Shown here: in pieces, positions 60,155 through 64,000 of the stretch
How the letters are laid out: every line of letters begins with the position of its first letter
How positions within the stretch are numbered: position 1 is the stretch's first letter
Assembly: GCF_008001235.1 (NCBI RefSeq)
Contig: NZ_CP040751.1
Coordinates: forward strand, 2,649,001-2,713,000
Length of the DNA stretch: 64,000 bases
Direction of reading: 5' to 3'
Source: Salidesulfovibrio onnuriiensis
Lineage (GTDB): Bacteria > Desulfobacterota > Desulfovibrionia > Desulfovibrionales > Desulfovibrionaceae
Notes under the pieces: generated by a model
What the model saw: only the letters and a program-made list of their open reading frames with translations
Told to the model about the DNA's origin: nothing
Databases searched by the model: none
Made by a program: the position numbers and the translations under genes

Positions 60155-60550
60155 ATGAATATCCCGGAAATCAAAACCGACGTGAAGCCTGCCGTACGCG
60201 CAGATGAGAACACCGTCGTCAGGACCGACGGCAAGTCTGTCTCGCCCCGGTCCGGCGTTCAGGAAAATTATGTCGTCGACAAGATAGAAAAGACGAATGG
60301 CGAGCAAAAGCAACAAGCCCGGCTCAACAAGAAGACCGCAACAGACGTTGCCAAGCAGGCCGAATCCGAACTCGCGTCCCAGAACCTCAAGCTGAAGTTC
60401 AACGTCATTGAGGAAAACAACACCATCCAGGTGGAAGTTCGGGATGCCGACGACAAGGTCATCAAGAAAATTCCGGCGGACGACATCGTCAAGCTGACCA
60501 AATCCATCCGCGAGCACTTCCCGGGCAGTTTCGTGGACAAGACCTTCTAA
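60155..60550 (+). CDS. flaG: FlaG-family flagellar protein
   Basis: A 131-residue protein. The C-terminal half, LKLKFNVIEENNTIQVEVRD, then DKVIKKIPADDIVKL, is the FlaG domain; the N-terminal half is charged and disordered. FlaG proteins affect flagellar filament length in polar flagellates. A sigma-28 promoter precedes it, so it is a late flagellar gene. A terminator follows at 60574-60599. Confidence 0.93.
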   Translation: MNIPEIKTDVKPAVRADENTVVRTDGKSVSPRSGVQENYVVDKIEKTNGEQKQQARLNKKTATDVAKQAESELASQNLKLKFNVIEENNTIQVEVRDADDKVIKKIPADDIVKLTKSIREHFPGSFVDKTF

Positions 60551-60573
60551 GCCCGCCCGCAATACGAAGCATG

Positions 60574-60599
60574 ACGCCGCAGTGTCACCACTGCGGCGT
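60574..60599 (+). terminator. Rho-independent terminator after flaG
   Basis: ACGCCGCAGTG and CACTGCGGCGT around TCAC, then TTTATTA. Confidence 0.9.
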
Positions 60600-60620
60600 T
60601 TTATTATCTCCGCCCCTCAC

Positions 60621-60650
60621 TTGCCAAAGAATACGCCGCAGGCATATATT
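60621..60650 (+). promoter_or_regulatory. Sigma-70-type promoter for the 60672 gene
   Basis: TTGCCA (60621-60626), 18 bases, TATATT (60645-60650). The start codon is only 21 bases further, leaving a short leader with GGGAGGG. Confidence 0.6.
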
Positions 60651-60671
60651 GGAGGCGTAAGGGAGGGAAAC

Positions 60672-60974
60672 ATGTCCGATATTTCCATTTCCAACCAGAG
60701 CATTCAGTCCATGATGACCAACGCCCAGGCCAGTTCGTTTGAGGACGGCTCGGCCAGCGCAGTCCTGGACGCCAGGACCATCAACAAGCCGGAAACCAGA
60801 TCCTTTGAACTGGAAAAAAACGAACTGGCGGGCCAGGTGGTTTCCCGCACACAGGACTTTTTCGGAAACGGGACAGACCTCTCCTCCACCGGCACGGACA
60901 ATCAGATTCAGCGCGCCATCACCTCCGCCCTGCAGGAAACAGGCATAGGCACCATCGCCGACAAAATAGCCTGA
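60672..60974 (+). CDS. Small soluble protein of unknown function
   Basis: A 100-residue polar protein (MSDISISNQSIQSMMTNAQ start, SALQETGIGTIADKIA end) with no cysteine, no signal and no motif that I recognise. The serine/asparagine-rich N terminus resembles flagellar or secreted small proteins. It has a good GGGAGGG ribosome site and its own promoter and terminator, so it is a real gene. Confidence 0.75.
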   Translation: MSDISISNQSIQSMMTNAQASSFEDGSASAVLDARTINKPETRSFELEKNELAGQVVSRTQDFFGNGTDLSSTGTDNQIQRAITSALQETGIGTIADKIA

Positions 60975-60997
60975 ACCTTTCCAGATGAAATCAAAAA

Positions 60998-61020
60998 AAA
61001 GGGCCGCATTGCGGCCCTTT
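60998..61020. terminator. Bidirectional rho-independent terminator
   Basis: AAAGGGCCGC and GCGGCCCTTT around ATT, between convergent genes. Confidence 0.9.
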
Positions 61021-61027
61021 CCACTTT

Positions 61028-61828
61028 CTAATTCAAGCAATCCTCACACACGGATTGTTCCTCCTCAAGGATGTTGAGCACCCTCTCGAAGTACTTCCTG
61101 GGCAAGGCTCCGCGAACCTTGATCCCACCCACGATGTAGGTGGGGGTCCCGCTGATGCCGAACTTCTCCGCTTCGGCCATGTCACCGGCAATACGCTCCT
61201 TCACGGCCTTGCTTTCGGCGTCCTTCCAGGCCCGCTGGACATCTATATCCAATTCGGCAAGCACCTGATTGATGACGTCCTTGCCCGAACGAAAGAATTC
61301 CGCCTGACGTTCAAAAACCTTTTCCGCATAGACCCAGGCCTTGTCCTGGTCCTGCATGCCCACGGCTTCGAACATGGCGGCCAGGATATCTGCGCCGTCA
61401 TGAAGCGGCACGTGCTTGAAGACAACACGCAGCCTGCCGTTGGAATCATCCACCAAGCCCTTAACCGTCATCTTGCCCCGACCGCAGTACGGGCACAGGA
61501 AATCGGAATATTCCACAATGGTTATTTCAGCGTCCCTGTTGCCGTATACGGGCCTGTCCCCGGAGACAACCGGCTTGAGAGGATTGGCGGCCTCAAGCTT
61601 CCACGCGGCTTCGCGCTTGAGCATTTCCCGCTCCCTCGCGCCCTGCTCCACCAGGGTGAGCATTTCCACCTTGTTCCGGGAAAGGGCTTCCAGAACGATC
61701 TCCGGATGCTCCTCGAGCGTCTGACGCAACTGCTTTTCAAAGGCGGCATTCCGGTTTCCGGACGATGCCGCGGTGCACCCGGCGCAGACCATAATCGACA
61801 ATATGAGCGGAACGAGCAATCGATTCAT
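61028..61828 (-). CDS. DsbA-family thiol-disulfide protein, exported
   Basis: A 266-residue protein. A signal peptide ends in VCAGC (possible lipoprotein, though the -3 position is Cys rather than Leu), followed by a helical N-terminal extension of about 60 residues (FEKQLRQTLEEHPEIVLEAL). The thioredoxin fold has VEYSDFLCPYCGRGKMTVKG (Cys112, Cys115) and the cis-proline loop GISGTPTYIVGG. The layout resembles ScsC/BdbD-like proteins whose N-terminal helices form trimers. It likely makes or shuffles disulfides in the periplasm. No DsbB or VKOR partner is in view. Confidence 0.88.
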   Translation of the reverse strand: MNRLLVPLILSIMVCAGCTAASSGNRNAAFEKQLRQTLEEHPEIVLEALSRNKVEMLTLVEQGAREREMLKREAAWKLEAANPLKPVVSGDRPVYGNRDAEITIVEYSDFLCPYCGRGKMTVKGLVDDSNGRLRVVFKHVPLHDGADILAAMFEAVGMQDQDKAWVYAEKVFERQAEFFRSGKDVINQVLAELDIDVQRAWKDAESKAVKERIAGDMAEAEKFGISGTPTYIVGGIKVRGALPRKYFERVLNILEEEQSVCEDCLN

Positions 61829-61855
61829 TGTTTCTCCTGATACTAGAATGAAGAA

Positions 61856-61883
61856 GGCGGCCCCACCCAATGGTGAAGCCGCC
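61856..61883 (-). terminator. Probable terminator after ppsA
   Basis: GGCGGC pairs with GCCGCC across a partly paired loop, followed by TTCTTC on the minus strand. The T-run is imperfect. Confidence 0.6.
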
Positions 61884-61908
61884 CTGTATTACCTGATTTG
61901 AATCCGTT

Positions 61909-64000
61909 TTACCACTTCTTGCTCCGCTGCACCTTGAGCGCTTCGGCCTGTTCGTCGAAGGAGGCAAAACCGGCATGGCGCAAGGCGTCTTCCACGGTGT
62001 GGTCCCAATCCCAGGAAGCATAGATGACCGGCTTGTGGAACGTGCTGCGGAACTGCTCCAATTCGGCGCGGTAGAACTCTTCCTTGGGCGTTTCGATGTT
62101 GTCGCGAAGCTGTTCGCTGAAACGGTCGAGTTCGCCTTCGTACCACTCCATAAAATCCTCGGGGGATTTGTATTTCTTCAGGATGTGGTTGTAGTTCTTC
62201 TCCTGGAGCAGCACCTTCAGGTTTTCCATGTGCTGCTGCTTGACCCACGCGCCCAGTTCACTGGTCGGAATGTCCTCGGCCTCGATGGCGGCCATGTCCA
62301 GCTTGGTCTGGTGGTAGGTATCGGGCACCACGGATGCGGAGACGATACCGGCGATGGCCACCAGGCCGCGCAGGATCAGGCTGTTGGAAACGCCCTGCCC
62401 GCAGAAGCCAACCTTCTTGCCATATTTCTGGCCCGAGAATATGGCGCAGAGAATGGCCCAGACAACTGCCGGATCCTCTTCGTCATAGATATGCTGCAGG
62501 CTGGAGTTGTCGCGGTCCGTGGCCAGCACCATCTGGGTCATGTCATTGGAACCGATGGAGAAGCCGTCTACTTCCTTGAGGAATTCCTTGCACAGGATGG
62601 CGTTGCTCGGGATCTCGGCCATGAGGATGACCTTGAGGCCGTCCTTGCCGGACTGCAGGTTGTGCACCTGCTTGAGGTAACGCTTCATGCTGCGGGCTTC
62701 TTCCAGGGTGCGCACGAACGGGAACATGATGCTCAGATTCTTGCCGCCGTAAATGCCGCGCGCCAGCTTGAAGGCCTCCAGTTCCCAGTCGTGAATGTTA
62801 CGCGAAACACCGCGATATCCCATCATGGGGTTGTCTTCGTGGGCCTCGAAAAGCAGGCCGCCCAGCAGGTTGCGGTACTCGTTGGACTTGAAGTCCGTGG
62901 TTCTGTAAATGATGTCGCTGCCATAGAAGGCCATGGCAAAGAGCGCCAGGCCCTGAGACAGGGTCTGGATATAGTTTTCCTTGCCCGTGCGGTAGCCGCG
63001 GGATTCCAGCAGCTTGCGAATGCGTTCGGGCAGGGAACTGATTTCGTCGATTTCGGACTTGAGCCCCATCTTGAGACCCACTTCCTCGCGCAACTCACGG
63101 ACCTTGTTGATGTAACCCACGATCTGCGGGTTGTCCTTAATCTTGCGCACAATGGCGGCCACATCGTCCTTGTGGTCGCGCCAGACCTTCCACTCCTCGG
63201 AACGCTGTGTCGGCTCGGGCTGCAGCTGATCGTGGAAACCATAGATGACAGCCACATGATCCTTGAGCTTGATGGAGGTCTTGAGCACGTCCAGCCGCTC
63301 GGTGGACATGGTGATGTGGTCGTCGAGCTTCTTGTCCATCTCGCGCAGCTTGCGGTGGATAGCCAAAACCTCGTCGGTGCCCCGGGTGCCTTCCTGCTCG
63401 GCCAGGGTGTCCATCTCACGGGTCAGGCCGGTGATCTGGCCCACATACTGGCGCAGCTTCAAGGGCAGGGTCACCAGCCCGGAGGCCAGCTGGTCCTTCA
63501 TGACCTTGGTGAGCTGGTTGTCCAGCTCATGCAGCTTGTTATCGACAATGCCGTCCAGCGTATCGTTGTCGTACGCTTCCAGGGCCATGGGATGGACGCC
63601 GATATTGCCAAGCATGAACTCGGCGCGAAGCAGCCCGACCTCGAAGTCGGGGACATTGCGCAGCCTGGACAGGAACAGGGACTGGCCCACGTCCGCCAGG
63701 ATCAGGCCGACCTTGGTCTTGGTTTCGGGCAATTCGCTGACGTCGATCTCGCCGCCGACTTCCTGCAGGGGCAGCATGCCGCGGTAGACCTTGCCACGGG
63801 AACCGTCGACAGTGATTTCCTGACCGTCCAGGGCGCGCAGCACTTCCAGGCGCTGAATGCCGATGATGGCCGGAATGCCCAGCTCACGCGAAGTGATGGC
63901 CGCGTGGCTGGTATCGCCGCCCACGTCGGCCAGAATGGCCGAGGCAATACGCATGCCCGGCACCATGTCCGGGTCGGTGCGCTCGGCGGCCAGGATATCG
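61909..64000 (-). CDS. ppsA: Phosphoenolpyruvate synthase-like protein (C-terminal part; gene continues beyond window)
   Basis: About 697 residues of the C-terminal part; the frame is open to base 64000, so the N-terminal ATP-grasp domain lies outside. Visible are the phosphohistidine domain with catalytic His in GGDTSHAAITSRELGIPAI and the PEP/pyruvate domain with VGLLRAEFMLGN, MFPFVRTLEEAR, GSNDMTQMVLATDRDN and catalytic Cys in GFCGQGVSN. Between VGLLRAEFM and the rest of the barrel there is an extra helical stretch of about 200 residues (LREMDKKLDDHITMSTERL and similar), and a tail of about 115 residues follows the barrel. Both are unlike the 792-residue E. coli enzyme. It converts pyruvate, ATP and water to PEP, AMP and phosphate, or is a relative with that chemistry. 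Confidence 0.9.
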   Translation of the reverse strand, partial: DILAAERTDPDMVPGMRIASAILADVGGDTSHAAITSRELGIPAIIGIQRLEVLRALDGQEITVDGSRGKVYRGMLPLQEVGGEIDVSELPETKTKVGLILADVGQSLFLSRLRNVPDFEVGLLRAEFMLGNIGVHPMALEAYDNDTLDGIVDNKLHELDNQLTKVMKDQLASGLVTLPLKLRQYVGQITGLTREMDTLAEQEGTRGTDEVLAIHRKLREMDKKLDDHITMSTERLDVLKTSIKLKDHVAVIYGFHDQLQPEPTQRSEEWKVWRDHKDDVAAIVRKIKDNPQIVGYINKVRELREEVGLKMGLKSEIDEISSLPERIRKLLESRGYRTGKENYIQTLSQGLALFAMAFYGSDIIYRTTDFKSNEYRNLLGGLLFEAHEDNPMMGYRGVSRNIHDWELEAFKLARGIYGGKNLSIMFPFVRTLEEARSMKRYLKQVHNLQSGKDGLKVILMAEIPSNAILCKEFLKEVDGFSIGSNDMTQMVLATDRDNSSLQHIYDEEDPAVVWAILCAIFSGQKYGKKVGFCGQGVSNSLILRGLVAIAGIVSASVVPDTYHQTKLDMAAIEAEDIPTSELGAWVKQQHMENLKVLLQEKNYNHILKKYKSPEDFMEWYEGELDRFSEQLRDNIETPKEEFYRAELEQFRSTFHKPVIYASWDWDHTVEDALRHAGFASFDEQAEALKVQRSKKW

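Noticed and set aside
1-64000. CRISPR arrays, riboswitches and insertion sequences
   Set aside because: No regularly spaced repeats were seen, no leader matched a riboswitch core that I could recognise, and no transposase-like protein is present.

Overview
The window looks like a chromosomal segment of a sulfate-reducing deltaproteobacterium of the family Desulfovibrionaceae (Desulfovibrio or Pseudodesulfovibrio type). The evidence is a high-GC gram-negative gene set (Lpt, Lol and Lap envelope genes), an adenylate kinase whose LID carries the Cys-X5-His-X15-Cys-X2-Cys metal motif known from Desulfovibrio gigas, DapL-type lysine synthesis, a HemA / HemX-like / precorrin-2 dehydrogenase operon, and YedF of selenium metabolism. 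Genus is inferred. Most of the window is core genome, with almost no sign of mobile DNA.

Layout. 1-3.2 kb: end of secD, secF, an AraC-type regulator and a secreted PEBP-like protein. 3.2-8.2 kb: minus-strand operon precorrin-2 dehydrogenase, HemX/CcsA, hemA, a small unknown gene, tilS, adk. 8.3-10.9 kb: two glycosyltransferases, ended by a 48-nt perfect palindrome. 11-23.1 kb: minus-strand block with xer recombinase, a DHH-CBS-nucleotidyltransferase fusion, HIT protein, lapA, lapB, mutS, a lipoprotein, lysA, rsmE and rarA. 23.3-27.8 kb: dapL, folK (apparently without a standard start codon), a PP0621-like protein and a large exported helical protein. 27.9-33.6 kb: two identical tRNA-Leu(GAG) genes around a GNAT gene, then secG, tpiA, pgk, rimI, a degenerate Nudix protein and suhB. 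33.9-47.3 kb: a large unknown protein, gcvT, a DUF374 acyltransferase, yedF, an RluB-like synthase, lolA, ftsK, efp, aroQ, engB, lptG, lptF and uppP.

47.3-55.1 kb is the most accessory-looking part: tRNA-Met and tmRNA, followed by an orphan periplasmic binding protein, a pyruvoyl-type histidine decarboxylase that carries a signal peptide, a GH13 glucosidase, a methyltransferase, a PAQR/hemolysin III protein and a pseudo-receiver-TPR protein whose gene overlaps a PilZ gene. 55.1-61 kb is a motility cluster: fapA, motA, two tandem motB paralogues, and flaG behind a textbook sigma-28 promoter. The window ends with a DsbA-like protein and the C-terminal part of an unusual phosphoenolpyruvate synthase.

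Functional threads: cell-envelope biogenesis (LPS export and control, LolA, UppP, glycosyltransferases, FtsK), protein export (SecDFG), tetrapyrrole and lysine synthesis, translation quality (TilS, EF-P, RsmE, RimI, tmRNA) and flagellar motility. No CRISPR array, insertion sequence, prophage or complete defence system was seen.
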